DNA of 38,382 nucleotides from Pseudomonas sp. RIT-PI-q (lineage in GTDB: Bacteria > Pseudomonadota > Gammaproteobacteria > Pseudomonadales > Pseudomonadaceae), in contig NZ_LHPC01000045.1 in the NCBI RefSeq assembly GCF_001297125.1, forward strand, positions 1 to 38,382. The letters run 5' to 3'. The position numbers and the translations under genes were made by a program. A model generated the notes under the pieces. The model was not told the origin of the DNA. It saw only the letters and a list, made by a program, of their open reading frames with translations, and did no database searches. Below are positions 8,733 through 16,989 of this stretch, in pieces. Numbering within the stretch: position 1 is the stretch's first letter; every line of letters begins with the position of its first letter.

Positions 8733-9284
8733 TCAAGTGATGACAGCCTGGACAAGCGGCGGGATCGATTCGGACCGCACGGGGTAGACCTCGGTCCGCC
8801 GGTCAGCGAAGAAGCATTCTAAGGTACGGCCCACCGTGCGGAAAGCCAGGTCGGACCAAGGGATGTCGGCTTCTTCGAAAAGCTGCACTTCCAGGCTCTC
8901 GGGACCGGCGGAAAAATCCAGGTCCACCAGCTCGGCGCGAAAGAACACATGCACCTGGCTGATGTGCGGCACGTCGATCAAGGTATAGATGCTCAGGTTG
9001 CGCACCCGGGCGCAGGCTTCTTCGGCCGTCTCGCGAATGGCCGCCTGCTCGATGGTTTCACCGTTCTCCATGAAGCCTGCGGGCAGGGTCCAGTAGCCGA
9101 GCCGTGGCTCGATGGCGCGACGGCACAGCAACACCTTCGAGCCCCAGGTCGCCACGCATCCGGCGACGATATTGGGGTTCTGATAGTGAATGGCGTGACA
9201 GCTGTCACAGACAAAACGCAGGCGCGAATCGCCTTCGGGAATGCGCTGGGTCACCGGGTTGCCGCACTGACTGCAAAATTTCAT
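8733..9284 (-). CDS. Zinc-ribbon Nudix hydrolase (NudC-like)
   Basis: Cytoplasmic protein of 183 residues. An N-terminal four-cysteine zinc ribbon (C4, C7, C26, C29) is followed by a Nudix domain whose box (G70 to C91) reads GFMENGETIEQ...RETAEEA. The final glycine of the consensus is replaced by cysteine, which some subfamilies tolerate. The ribbon-plus-Nudix order resembles NADH pyrophosphatase NudC and ADP-ribose pyrophosphatases. It is shorter than NudC (about 257) and lacks its N-terminal domain, so the substrate is open. It is divergent from a second Nudix gene across a 146-bp gap. Confidence 0.88.
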   Translation of the reverse strand: MKFCSQCGNPVTQRIPEGDSRLRFVCDSCHAIHYQNPNIVAGCVATWGSKVLLCRRAIEPRLGYWTLPAGFMENGETIEQAAIRETAEEACARVRNLSIYTLIDVPHISQVHVFFRAELVDLDFSAGPESLEVQLFEEADIPWSDLAFRTVGRTLECFFADRRTEVYPVRSESIPPLVQAVIT

Positions 9285-9430
9285 GCTTGGGTTCCTGAAT
9301 GCTGCGCCTATCTTGGCGTGCGGCGGTGTCTGTCGGCAAGTTGTCGTTTAGCGACATGCAGCGGTTATGGGGTTGGGCGGTCGGTTCGATTGGTGCATGA
9401 TGCGAGGTAGAGAATAAGTCGAGAAGTCTC

Positions 9431-10030
9431 ATGCTGGACGAGCTACTGCATCGAGTAAGCAACCACACCCCACGCACAATGGAAACCGACAAACGTTTCC
9501 CTGAGGCCGCGGTACTGGTCCCCATCACTCGCAGTGATGAGCCGGAACTGGTTCTGACCCTGCGCGCCAGCGGGCTCTCGACCCATGGCGGCGAAGTCGC
9601 CTTCCCCGGCGGGCGCCGCGACCCTGATGACCCTGACCTTATATTCACCGCCTTGCGCGAAGCCGAAGAAGAAATCGGCCTGCCGCCGGGGCTGGTGGAA
9701 ATCATCGGCCCGCTCAGCCCGCTGATTTCCCTGCATGGCATCAAGGTCACGCCGTATGTCGGGGTGATTCCGGATTTTGTCGAATACCTGGCCAACGATG
9801 CCGAGATCGCTGCAGTCTTCAGCGTCCCGTTGGAATTCTTCCGCAAGGACCCTCGGGAACACACGCACCGCATCGATTACCAGGGGCGCAGTTGGTATGT
9901 GCCGAGCTATCGTTATGGCGAATACAAAATCTGGGGCCTGACGGCGATCATGATCGTCGAGTTGATCAACCTGCTCTATGACGCGAAAATCAGCCTGCAT
10001 CAGCCGCCCAAGAGTTTTATCAATACCTGA
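9431..10030 (+). CDS. CoA pyrophosphatase-type Nudix hydrolase
   Basis: Cytoplasmic protein of 199 residues. The conserved block LTLRASGLSTHGGEVAFPGG (42-61), followed by ALREAEEEIGL, is characteristic of the NudL/Pcd1 group. That group splits coenzyme A into 3',5'-ADP and phosphopantetheine. A GAGAAG ribosome site precedes the ATG. It heads a rightward group with the gamma-carbonic-anhydrase-like gene (55 bp later) and the DUF1289 gene. The substrate is by family resemblance only. Confidence 0.88.
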   Translation: MLDELLHRVSNHTPRTMETDKRFPEAAVLVPITRSDEPELVLTLRASGLSTHGGEVAFPGGRRDPDDPDLIFTALREAEEEIGLPPGLVEIIGPLSPLISLHGIKVTPYVGVIPDFVEYLANDAEIAAVFSVPLEFFRKDPREHTHRIDYQGRSWYVPSYRYGEYKIWGLTAIMIVELINLLYDAKISLHQPPKSFINT

Positions 10031-10085
10031 AGCCATCGCTTGAATGGCCAGAAACCGCGGCAACCCGAGCCTTGAGGACAATAAG

Positions 10086-10610
10086 ATGAAATACCGCCTG
10101 GGCGACGCCCGCGTCGATGCCCATCCGCAGAGCTGGATCGCCCCCAATGCCGTGCTGGTGGGCAAGGTCAAACTGGAAGAGGGCGCCAACGTCTGGTTCA
10201 ACACCGTGCTGCGTGGCGACAACGAATTGATCCTGATCGGCAAGAACAGCAACGTTCAGGACGGTACGGTGATGCACACCGACATGGGTTACCCGCTGAC
10301 CATCGGCACCGGCGTGACCATCGGCCACAACGCCATGCTCCATGGCTGTACTGTGGGCGATTACAGTTTGATCGGTATTAATGCGGTGATTCTCAACGGC
10401 GCGAAAATCGGCAAGAACTGCATCATTGGCGCCAATTCGCTGATCGGAGAGGGTAAGGAAATTCCCGACGGTTCGTTGGTCATGGGTTCGCCCGGCAAGG
10501 TTGTGCGTGAACTGACCGAGCAGCAGAAGAAGATGCTCGAAGCCAGCGCCGCGCACTATGTGCATAACTCCCAGCGTTATGCCCGCGATCTGGTCGAGCA
10601 GGAAGAATGA
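10086..10610 (+). CDS. Gamma-carbonic-anhydrase-like hexapeptide-repeat protein
   Basis: Protein of 174 residues forming a left-handed beta-helix: repeated [IV]G.x.. hexapeptides such as IGTGVTIGHNAML and IGKNCIIGANSLIG. The three metal-type histidines are present (H64 in TVMHTD, H81 and H86 in GHNAMLHG). The family (YrdA/PaaY/CaiE) includes true gamma-carbonic anhydrases and thioesterase-like relatives, so enzymatic activity is unproven. The ATG at 10086 follows GAGGACAATAAG, a good ribosome site. An in-frame start 14 codons upstream lacks one. Confidence 0.9.
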   Translation: MKYRLGDARVDAHPQSWIAPNAVLVGKVKLEEGANVWFNTVLRGDNELILIGKNSNVQDGTVMHTDMGYPLTIGTGVTIGHNAMLHGCTVGDYSLIGINAVILNGAKIGKNCIIGANSLIGEGKEIPDGSLVMGSPGKVVRELTEQQKKMLEASAAHYVHNSQRYARDLVEQEE

Positions 10611-10822
10611 GCACCACCGAACGACCGGTGCTTTCGCCCTGCGTGAGCATTTGCGCGCTGGATGAAGATGATATTTGCACCGGGTGTCAGCGCACGGTGG
10701 ACGAGATTACCCGCTGGAGCCGGATGGATAACGAAGAGCGCCGCAAGGTGCTGGGGTTGTGCCATGAGCGCGCCAAGTCCAGCGGAATTCTCTGGATGAT
10801 CGGGGCGAAATCCGATCATTGA
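10607..10822 (+). CDS. DUF1289 small cysteine-motif protein
   Basis: Protein of 71 residues with the DUF1289 signature: C12 and C16 in SPCVSIC, then C24 and C27 in ICTGCQRT, then EITRW and ERRKVL. The cysteines suggest a bound metal or Fe-S centre, but the function is unknown. The ATG overlaps the preceding stop by 4 bp (ATGA), so it is translationally coupled to the carbonic-anhydrase-like gene. A REP pair follows. Confidence 0.88.
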   Translation: MSTTERPVLSPCVSICALDEDDICTGCQRTVDEITRWSRMDNEERRKVLGLCHERAKSSGILWMIGAKSDH

Positions 10823-10828
10823 GGTGCG

Positions 10829-10900
10829 GCCTTCGCGGGCAAGCCTCGCTCCTACAAGGATCACACTGCACCTGTAGGAGCGAGGCTTGCCCGCGAAGGC
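10829..10900. repeat. REP inverted pair, GAGGCTTGCCCGCGAAGG subtype
   Basis: Perfect 28-bp inverted arms (10829-10856 and 10873-10900) start 6 bp after the DUF1289 stop. Probably forms the 3' hairpin of that operon. Confidence 0.92.
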
Positions 10901-10945
10901 GTCATCACGTAAACCACGGCTCTCTTGGCCCAACCCCATCCCTGA

Positions 10946-10975
10946 AGTACCCTGTGCGCCAAATTGACAGGTACT
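10946..10975 (+). promoter_or_regulatory. Hairpin just upstream of the VUT-family gene
   Basis: AGTACCCTGT (10946-10955) pairs with ACAGGTACT (10967-10975), with one bulged C. The hairpin ends 10 bp before the ATG and covers the ribosome-site region, where no clear purine-rich site is visible. It may control translation. It does not match the preQ1 riboswitch patterns I know. Confidence 0.4.
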
Positions 10976-10985
10976 CCCGCGCGCC

Positions 10986-11453
10986 ATGCTCTTCCTGATC
11001 GCTTACATCAGCAGTGTCGTGCTGATCAATTACGCCTTTTCCACCGCGCCGCACCTGGACATCATCTGGTCGGCCTGGGGCGGTTTGGTGTTTATCTTGC
11101 GCGACATGGTGCAAACCCGTTTTGGCCACGGCGCCATTGCGGCGATGCTGGCGGCGCTGGTGCTGTCCTATGTAACGTCCGACCCGTCCATCGCCCTGGC
11201 CAGCGCCACGGCGTTCGCGGTGTCCGAGTGCATCGACTGGCTGGTGTTCAGCATCACCAAGCGTCCGCTGCACGATCGCCTGTGGATAAGTTCGGCCCTG
11301 AGCATTCCCCTCGATACCTTCATCTTCTTCGGCATGATCGATGCGTTCACCCCGGGTGTCATCCTCACCGCCATGGGTTCGAAGTTCGCCGGCGTGACGG
11401 CCGTGTGGCTGATCATGGCGTGGCGCTTGCGCAAGCAGGCCGTCGTCAGCTGA
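10986..11453 (+). CDS. VUT-family (YhhQ/QueT-like) membrane protein
   Basis: Integral inner-membrane protein of 155 residues with about five hydrophobic helices. The segments AVSECIDWLVFSITKR, WISSALSIPLDTFIFF and the C-terminal MAWRLRK resemble the VUT/YhhQ transporters of the queuosine precursors preQ0/preQ1. E. coli YhhQ is longer (about 220), so this is a short version. Substrate not shown by sequence. It precedes purT by 100 bp. A purine-derivative transporter beside purine genes is suggestive only. Confidence 0.75.
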   Translation: MLFLIAYISSVVLINYAFSTAPHLDIIWSAWGGLVFILRDMVQTRFGHGAIAAMLAALVLSYVTSDPSIALASATAFAVSECIDWLVFSITKRPLHDRLWISSALSIPLDTFIFFGMIDAFTPGVILTAMGSKFAGVTAVWLIMAWRLRKQAVVS

Positions 11454-11482
11454 AGCCAAACCCGCCGGTTCATGTAAAATGC

Positions 11483-11508
11483 CGCGCTTTCTCCCCATGG
11501 GAAGCGCG
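11483..11508 (+). promoter_or_regulatory. Hairpin in the purT leader
   Basis: CGCGCTT (11483-11489) pairs with AAGCGCG (11502-11508), with an inner CCC/GGG pairing and a short bulge. It lies 45 bp upstream of the purT ATG and has no T-run, so it is not a terminator. It may be a leader structure or an operator. Confidence 0.35.
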
Positions 11509-11553
11509 CCAGGCGCTGCATCCCTCGATGATCCGCTCCTTTGAGGACCTGAG

Positions 11554-12735
11554 ATGACCCGTATCGGAACTCCATTGTCGCCTACCGCGACCCGCGTATT
11601 GCTGTGTGGCTGTGGCGAGTTGGGCAAGGAAGTGGTGATCGAGCTGCAACGTCTGGGCGTTGAAGTGATTGCCGTGGATCGCTACGCCAACGCGCCGGCC
11701 ATGCAAGTCGCCCATCGCAGCCATGTGATCAACATGCTCGATGGCGCCGCCCTGCGTGCCGTGATTGAGGCCGAAAAGCCGCACTTCATCGTGCCGGAAA
11801 TCGAAGCCATCGCCACCGCCACCCTGGTGGAACTGGAAGCCGAAGGCTTCACCGTGATCCCGACCGCGCGCGCCACGCAGCTGACCATGAACCGCGAAGG
11901 CATCCGTCGCCTGGCCGCTGAAGAGCTGGACCTGCCGACCTCGCCGTACCACTTCGCCGACACCTTCGAGGATTACAGCAAGGCCGTCGAAGACCTCGGC
12001 TTCCCATGCGTGGTCAAGCCGGTGATGAGTTCGTCGGGCAAGGGCCAGAGCCTGCTGCGCAGCGCCGATGATGTGAAGACAGCCTGGGATTATGCTCAAG
12101 AAGGCGGCCGTGCCGGTAAAGGTCGCGTGATCATCGAAGGCTTCATCGACTTCGACTACGAAATCACCTTGCTGACCGTGCGCCACGTCGGCGGCACTAC
12201 ATTCTGCGCGCCGGTCGGTCACCGTCAGGAGAAGGGCGACTATCAGGAATCCTGGCAGCCACAAGCCATGAGCCCAATTGCCCTGGCCGAATCCGAGCGC
12301 GTTGCCAAAGCCGTGACCGAAGCCCTGGGTGGCCGTGGCCTGTTTGGCGTCGAGCTGTTCATCAAAGGTGATCAGGTGTGGTTCAGCGAAGTCTCTCCGC
12401 GCCCGCATGACACCGGTCTGGTGACCCTGATTTCCCAGGACCTGTCGCAGTTCGCCCTGCACGCACGGGCGATCCTCGGCCTGCCGATTCCGTTGATCCG
12501 TCAGTTCGGGCCTTCGGCGTCAGCGGTGATTTTGGTGGAGGGGCAGTCGACCCAGACGGCTTTCGCCAACCTGGGCGCAGCGCTGAGCGAGCCGGATACC
12601 GCGTTGCGTCTGTTCGGCAAGCCTGAGGTTAATGGTCAGCGCCGGATGGGGGTGGCACTGGCTCGCGACGAGTCGATCGAAGCCGCGCGCGCCAAGGCGA
12701 CCCGTGCATCGCAGGCGGTGGTTGTCGAACTGTAA
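11554..12735 (+). CDS. purT: Formate-dependent GAR transformylase (PurT)
   Basis: Catalyses formate plus ATP plus glycinamide ribonucleotide to formyl-GAR, step 3 of purine synthesis without folate. The 393 residues match the family length (392 in E. coli). The ATP-grasp enzyme starts with a nucleotide-fold segment (LLCGCGELGKEVVIELQRLG). Central ATP-grasp elements follow (CVVKPVMSSSGKGQS, VIIEGFIDFDYEITLLTVR, FGVELFIKGDQVWFSEVSPRPHDTG). A GAGGA ribosome site precedes the ATG. Followed by a REP pair. Confidence 0.97.
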   Translation: MTRIGTPLSPTATRVLLCGCGELGKEVVIELQRLGVEVIAVDRYANAPAMQVAHRSHVINMLDGAALRAVIEAEKPHFIVPEIEAIATATLVELEAEGFTVIPTARATQLTMNREGIRRLAAEELDLPTSPYHFADTFEDYSKAVEDLGFPCVVKPVMSSSGKGQSLLRSADDVKTAWDYAQEGGRAGKGRVIIEGFIDFDYEITLLTVRHVGGTTFCAPVGHRQEKGDYQESWQPQAMSPIALAESERVAKAVTEALGGRGLFGVELFIKGDQVWFSEVSPRPHDTGLVTLISQDLSQFALHARAILGLPIPLIRQFGPSASAVILVEGQSTQTAFANLGAALSEPDTALRLFGKPEVNGQRRMGVALARDESIEAARAKATRASQAVVVEL

Positions 12736-12781
12736 AAACCACTTCGGCGGGCCTATACCTATTAAATGCCGGCACTGAACC

Positions 12782-12873
12782 TGTAGGAGCGAGGCTTGCC
12801 CGCGAAGGCGATTTCATGGCCAACAATGATGTTGAATGTGGAATCGCCTTCGCGGGCAAGCCTCGCTCCTACA
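12782..12873. repeat. REP inverted pair, GAGGCTTGCCCGCGAAGG subtype, 32-bp arms
   Basis: Perfect 32-bp inverted arms at 12782-12813 and 12842-12873, the longest in the window. It sits between purT and the CxxC hypothetical gene. Confidence 0.93.
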
Positions 12874-12920
12874 AGGTTTCGACGCAATATCTTTCATTTA
12901 AATGCATCAGGCCTGTCGCC

Positions 12921-13469
12921 ATGAATTCGCAAAGCATCATCGTCCCGAAAATCTCCACACTGCCGGTGCACGAGCCCCGGGCCCGGGCGGTCGTGCGTTG
13001 GCTGGTGCGCAAGAACATCATCAAGGAAGAACTGACCACCTGCGGGCGCACCGGCAATCGCATGGCTCACGCCATCGGCGACGGTGCCCGTGCCGTGGTC
13101 CTGCACCCGGCAGCCCTGCCGTTCGGCGAGCCGATCAATGGCCTGGAAATCATCACCAAGCGTTGCATCTATACGCCGGCCAAGGGTTTTCTCAGCGAAG
13201 CCGGCTGCGCCGAGTGCCGCAAGGAAGTCGGCGAAGCACTGTTCGAAAGCCTGGAAGAGTGGATGCCAGGGCGCACCGATAACTTCACCTGCCCCGAATG
13301 CGGGCATGAGGATGACATCAACGGGTTTCTGTTCCTGCAGGAATGCGGCTTTTCCAATCTGGGGTTCATTTTCAACAACTGGGCCGAGGCCGGGTTCAAG
13401 CAGAGCTTTATCGACGAATTTGCCGATTGGCTCGATCAGCCTGTCAGCTGGGTCAAAGTCGAGTTGTGA
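12921..13469 (+). CDS. Conserved hypothetical protein with two CxxC pairs
   Basis: Protein of 182 residues, not recognised beyond its conserved look. C-terminal of the middle it has CAEC (GCAECRKEVG) and, about 30 residues later, CPEC (FTCPECGHEDDINGF). The two pairs fit a zinc ribbon. Aromatic-rich segments follow (FSNLGFIFNNWAEAGF). No signal peptide or membrane segment, so cytoplasmic. I chose the ATG at 12921. An upstream in-frame start at 12816 would translate the REP arm. Relatives are sometimes labelled 'sugar ABC transporter ATPase', but no Walker motifs are present, so that label would be wrong. Confidence 0.8.
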   Translation: MNSQSIIVPKISTLPVHEPRARAVVRWLVRKNIIKEELTTCGRTGNRMAHAIGDGARAVVLHPAALPFGEPINGLEIITKRCIYTPAKGFLSEAGCAECRKEVGEALFESLEEWMPGRTDNFTCPECGHEDDINGFLFLQECGFSNLGFIFNNWAEAGFKQSFIDEFADWLDQPVSWVKVEL

Positions 13470-13492
13470 TACGGCAGGTAGACCGCGTTATC

Positions 13493-13563
13493 GTTCTTCG
13501 CTGGCAAGCCAGCTCCTACAGAGCGATTGCGAATCTGTAGGAGCTGGCTTGCCAGCGAAGAAC
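13493..13563. repeat. REP inverted pair, CTGGCTTGCCAGCGAAG subtype
   Basis: Perfect 30-bp arms at 13493-13522 and 13534-13563. Same subtype as the 143-bp array at the left edge. Located between the CxxC hypothetical gene and guaB. Confidence 0.92.
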
Positions 13564-13612
13564 GCGCAGGCGACGCTTGTTCGCAGACAATACGCGTCAT
13601 CGTTCACGCCCA

Positions 13613-13635
13613 TCGCGAGCAAGCTCGCTCCTACA
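13613..13635. repeat. Single REP element, GCGAGCAAGCTCGC subtype
   Basis: TCGCGAGCAAGCTCGCTCCT and following, without an inverted partner. It is preceded by the conserved spacer-like GCGTCATCGTTCACG. Confidence 0.8.
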
Positions 13636-13693
13636 AAAAAACAGCCATCCCATCCCGTATGTCAGTAATGCCAATAATAGACAGAGTTTTACA

Positions 13694-13722
13694 TTGAACC
13701 CGAGGGGGTGTCTGACTATAAT
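13694..13722 (+). promoter_or_regulatory. Sigma-70 promoter of guaBA
   Basis: -35 TTGAAC (13694-13699), a 17-bp spacer, and a perfect -10 TATAAT (13717-13722). Transcription should start near 13729, about 30 bp before the guaB ATG. A G-rich spacer (CGAGGGGG) separates the boxes. Confidence 0.8.
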
Positions 13723-13758
13723 GGCGCGCTTCCATTTTCCCGCTCGGGAGCCCCCGCG

Positions 13759-15228
13759 ATGCTGCGTATCAGCCAAGAAGCTCTGACATTCGACGACATT
13801 CTCCTAGTGCCCGGTTATTCCGAGGTGCTTCCTAACGAAGTCAGTCTCAAGACCCGCCTAACCCGTGGCATCGAGCTGAATATTCCTCTGGTTTCTGCCG
13901 CAATGGACACCGTCACTGAAGCCCGTCTGGCAATCGCCATGGCTCAGGAAGGTGGCATCGGCATCATCCACAAGAACATGACCATCGAGCAGCAAGCTGC
14001 CGAAGTTCGCAAGGTCAAGAAGTTCGAAGCCGGCGTCGTCAAGGATCCGATCACCATCGAGGCTGATGCCACGGTTCGTGATCTGTTCGAACTGACCCGC
14101 CTGCACAATATCTCCGGCGTTCCGGTGTTGCACGATGGCGACCTGGTCGGCATCGTCACTTCCCGTGACGTGCGTTTCGAAACGCGTCTGGAAGCCACCG
14201 TACGTGAAGTGATGACGCCTAAAGAGCGCCTGGTCACCGTACGCGAAGGCGCCAACAAGAACGAAGTCCGCGAGTTGCTGCACAAGCACCGCCTGGAAAA
14301 AGTCCTGATCGTCGACGCCAAGTTTGCCCTCAAAGGCATGATGACCGTCAAAGACATCGAAAAAGCCAAGGCTTACCCGCTGGCCAGCAAGGACGATCAA
14401 GGTCGTCTGCGCGTTGGCGCTGCGGTCGGTACTGGCAAGGACACCGGCGAACGTGTTTCGGCACTGGTTGCTGCCGGCGTTGACGTGGTGGTGGTCGATA
14501 CTGCCCACGGTCACTCCAAAGGTGTGATCGACCGCGTTCGCTGGGTCAAAGAGAATTTCCCTGAAGTGCAGGTCATCGGCGGCAACATCGCCACTGGCGC
14601 TGCTGCCAAGGCCCTGGTCGAAGCAGGCGCGGATGCCGTCAAGGTCGGTATCGGCCCTGGCTCGATCTGCACCACCCGTATCGTCGCCGGTGTCGGCGTC
14701 CCGCAAATCAGTGCCATCGCCAACGTCGCCGCAGCCCTTGAAGGCACCGGTGTGCCGTTGATCGCCGACGGCGGTATCCGTTTCTCCGGTGACCTGTCCA
14801 AGGCCATCGTGGCCGGTGCTTCCTGCGTGATGATGGGCTCGATGTTCGCCGGTACTGAAGAAGCGCCAGGCGAGATCGAACTGTTCCAGGGTCGTTCGTA
14901 CAAGGCTTACCGCGGCATGGGTTCGCTGGGCGCCATGTCCCAGGCTCAAGGTTCCTCCGACCGCTACTTCCAGGACTCCTCCGCGGGTGCCGAGAAGCTG
15001 GTTCCGGAAGGCATCGAAGGGCGTGTTCCTTATAAGGGCAGCCTGAGCGCCATCATCCATCAACTGATGGGCGGCCTGCGTTCCTCGATGGGTTACACCG
15101 GCAGTGCCGACATCGAAGAAATGCGCACCAAGCCTGAGTTCGTGCGGATCACCGGTGCTGGCATGGCCGAGTCCCACGTCCACGACGTACAAATCACCAA
15201 AGAAGCGCCAAACTACCGCGTAGGTTGA
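13759..15228 (+). CDS. guaB: IMP dehydrogenase (GuaB)
   Basis: Oxidises IMP to XMP with NAD, the committed step of GMP synthesis, in the cytoplasm. The 489 residues form a TIM barrel interrupted by two CBS domains (about 93-205). The catalytic Cys304 lies in GIGPGSICTTRIVAG. The flap has AYRGMGSLGAM, and the C-terminal tail is conserved. I chose the ATG at 13759. A longer in-frame start at 13708 would begin upstream of the -10 box. A hairpin and 99 bp separate it from guaA. Confidence 0.98.
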   Translation: MLRISQEALTFDDILLVPGYSEVLPNEVSLKTRLTRGIELNIPLVSAAMDTVTEARLAIAMAQEGGIGIIHKNMTIEQQAAEVRKVKKFEAGVVKDPITIEADATVRDLFELTRLHNISGVPVLHDGDLVGIVTSRDVRFETRLEATVREVMTPKERLVTVREGANKNEVRELLHKHRLEKVLIVDAKFALKGMMTVKDIEKAKAYPLASKDDQGRLRVGAAVGTGKDTGERVSALVAAGVDVVVVDTAHGHSKGVIDRVRWVKENFPEVQVIGGNIATGAAAKALVEAGADAVKVGIGPGSICTTRIVAGVGVPQISAIANVAAALEGTGVPLIADGGIRFSGDLSKAIVAGASCVMMGSMFAGTEEAPGEIELFQGRSYKAYRGMGSLGAMSQAQGSSDRYFQDSSAGAEKLVPEGIEGRVPYKGSLSAIIHQLMGGLRSSMGYTGSADIEEMRTKPEFVRITGAGMAESHVHDVQITKEAPNYRVG

Positions 15229-15253
15229 GGCTTCAAGCAAAAAGTTAAGTAAC

Positions 15254-15276
15254 CGGGGCTGTTTTATTCAGCCCCG
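15254..15276 (+). promoter_or_regulatory. guaB-guaA intergenic hairpin
   Basis: CGGGGCTG (15254-15261) pairs with CAGCCCCG (15269-15276) around a TTTTATT loop. It is followed by AGTTGTTTCTG, only a weak T-tract. It could partly terminate transcription or mark an RNA processing site between guaB and guaA. Confidence 0.55.
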
Positions 15277-15327
15277 AGTTGTTTCTGACTCACGACTGTT
15301 TCTGAATGACTTAGACGAGACTGAATC

Positions 15328-16905
15328 ATGGCCCTCGACATCCACGCTCACCGCATCCTGATCCTCGACTTCGGTTCCCAGTACACCCAGCTGATTGCCC
15401 GCCGCGTGCGTGAAATCGGTGTGTACTGCGAACTGCATCCGTTCGACATGGATGACGAAGCGATTCGCGAATTCGCTCCAAAAGGCGTCATTCTCGCCGG
15501 CGGCCCCGAGTCCGTGCACGTCGCTGACAGCCCGCGCTGCCCGCAAGCGGTGTTCGACCTGGGCGTACCGGTCTTCGGTATCTGCTACGGCATGCAAACC
15601 ATGGCTGAACAGCTGGGTGGCAAGGTCGAAGGTTCCGAGCTGCGTGAGTTCGGTTACGCCCGTGTCGACGTGGTCGGCAAGAGCCGCCTGCTCGACGGCA
15701 TCGAAGACCACATCGACGCCGACGGCCTGTTCGGCCTCGACGTGTGGATGAGCCACGGTGACAAGGTCACCAAGATGCCTCAGGAATTCCACATCCTGGC
15801 CAGCACCCCGAGCTGCCCGATTGCCGGCATGTTCGACGACGCTCGCGGTTACTACGGCGTGCAGTTCCACCCGGAAGTGACCCACACCAAGCAGGGCGGT
15901 CGCATCCTCTCGCGCTTCATCCTCGACATCTGCGGCTGCGAAGCCCTGTGGACGCCTTCGAAAATCGCTGAAGACGCCATCGCCAACATTCGCGCCCAGG
16001 TCGGCACCGACAACGTACTGCTCGGCTTGTCCGGCGGTGTCGACTCCTCGGTAGTTGCCGCACTGCTGCACAAAGCCATTGGCGACCAGCTGACCTGCGT
16101 CTTCGTCGACAACGGTCTGTTGCGTCTGCACGAAGGCGAGCAGGTGATGGCCATGTTCGCCGAGAACATGGGCGTCAAGGTAATCCGCGCCAACGCTGAA
16201 GACCAGTTCCTCGACAATCTGGCAGGCGAGTCCGACCCAGAGAAGAAACGCAAGATCATCGGCCGTACCTTCATCGACGTCTTCGATGCCCAGTCCAACA
16301 AACTGGACAACATCAAGTACCTCGCCCAGGGCACCATCTACCCGGACGTGATCGAGTCGGCTGGCGCCAAAAGCGGCAAGGCTCACGTGATCAAGTCGCA
16401 CCACAACGTGGGTGGCCTGCCGGAAGAAATGAACCTCAAGCTGGTTGAACCCCTGCGCGAGCTGTTCAAGGACGAAGTCCGTCGTCTGGGCCTGGAACTC
16501 GGCCTGCCGTACGACATGGTCTACCGTCACCCGTTCCCGGGCCCGGGCCTGGGCGTGCGGATCCTCGGTGAAGTGAAGAAGGAATACGCCGACCTGCTGC
16601 GTCGTGCCGACCACATCTTCATCGAAGAACTGCGCAAGGCCGACTGGTATCACAAAGTCAGCCAGGCCTTCGTAGTGTTCCAGCCGGTGAAGTCGGTTGG
16701 CGTTGTCGGCGATGGCCGTCGTTACGCCTGGGTCGTGGCCCTGCGTGCCGTGGAAACCATCGACTTCATGACCGCGCGTTGGGCTCATCTGCCTTACGAA
16801 CTGCTGGAAACCGTCAGCGGCCGGATCATCAATGAAATCGAAGGCATCTCCCGCGTCACCTACGACGTGTCGAGCAAGCCGCCAGCGACCATTGAGTGGG
16901 AATGA
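15328..16905 (+). CDS. guaA: GMP synthase, glutamine-hydrolysing (GuaA)
   Basis: Converts XMP, glutamine and ATP to GMP. The 525 residues hold an N-terminal class I glutaminase with the triad C86 (GICYGMQ), H181 and E183 (FHPEVTH). The ATP pyrophosphatase domain carries the PP-loop SGGVDSS (about 234-240), and the C-terminal dimerisation domain has HPFPGPGLGVRILGE and ends IEWE. Length matches E. coli (525). Second gene of guaBA. Confidence 0.98.
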   Translation: MALDIHAHRILILDFGSQYTQLIARRVREIGVYCELHPFDMDDEAIREFAPKGVILAGGPESVHVADSPRCPQAVFDLGVPVFGICYGMQTMAEQLGGKVEGSELREFGYARVDVVGKSRLLDGIEDHIDADGLFGLDVWMSHGDKVTKMPQEFHILASTPSCPIAGMFDDARGYYGVQFHPEVTHTKQGGRILSRFILDICGCEALWTPSKIAEDAIANIRAQVGTDNVLLGLSGGVDSSVVAALLHKAIGDQLTCVFVDNGLLRLHEGEQVMAMFAENMGVKVIRANAEDQFLDNLAGESDPEKKRKIIGRTFIDVFDAQSNKLDNIKYLAQGTIYPDVIESAGAKSGKAHVIKSHHNVGGLPEEMNLKLVEPLRELFKDEVRRLGLELGLPYDMVYRHPFPGPGLGVRILGEVKKEYADLLRRADHIFIEELRKADWYHKVSQAFVVFQPVKSVGVVGDGRRYAWVVALRAVETIDFMTARWAHLPYELLETVSGRIINEIEGISRVTYDVSSKPPATIEWE

Positions 16906-16943
16906 TCCCGCGCCAGCCTTGATGGCTTGAACGTTGCAACAGC

Positions 16944-16980
16944 AAAAGCCGTGTGAAATCAGATTTCACACGGCTTTTTT
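16944..16980 (+). terminator. Intrinsic terminator after guaA
   Basis: The arms AAAGCCGTGTGAAAT and ATTTCACACGGCTTT form a 15-bp perfect stem around a tiny loop, followed by a run of T (16975-16980 onward). The opposite strand ends in four T, so it may also stop the convergent toxin-like gene, whose stop codon is 10 bp away. Confidence 0.9.
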
Positions 16981-16989
16981 GTGGGCGGG

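Noticed and set aside
9342..9356. TGTCG/CGACA palindrome between the divergent Nudix genes as an operator
   Set aside because: Too short and isolated; no regulator or second copy supports it.
10905..10985. preQ1 riboswitch upstream of the VUT-family gene
   Set aside because: The A-rich tail and loop sequences of known preQ1 classes are absent; only a simple hairpin is seen.
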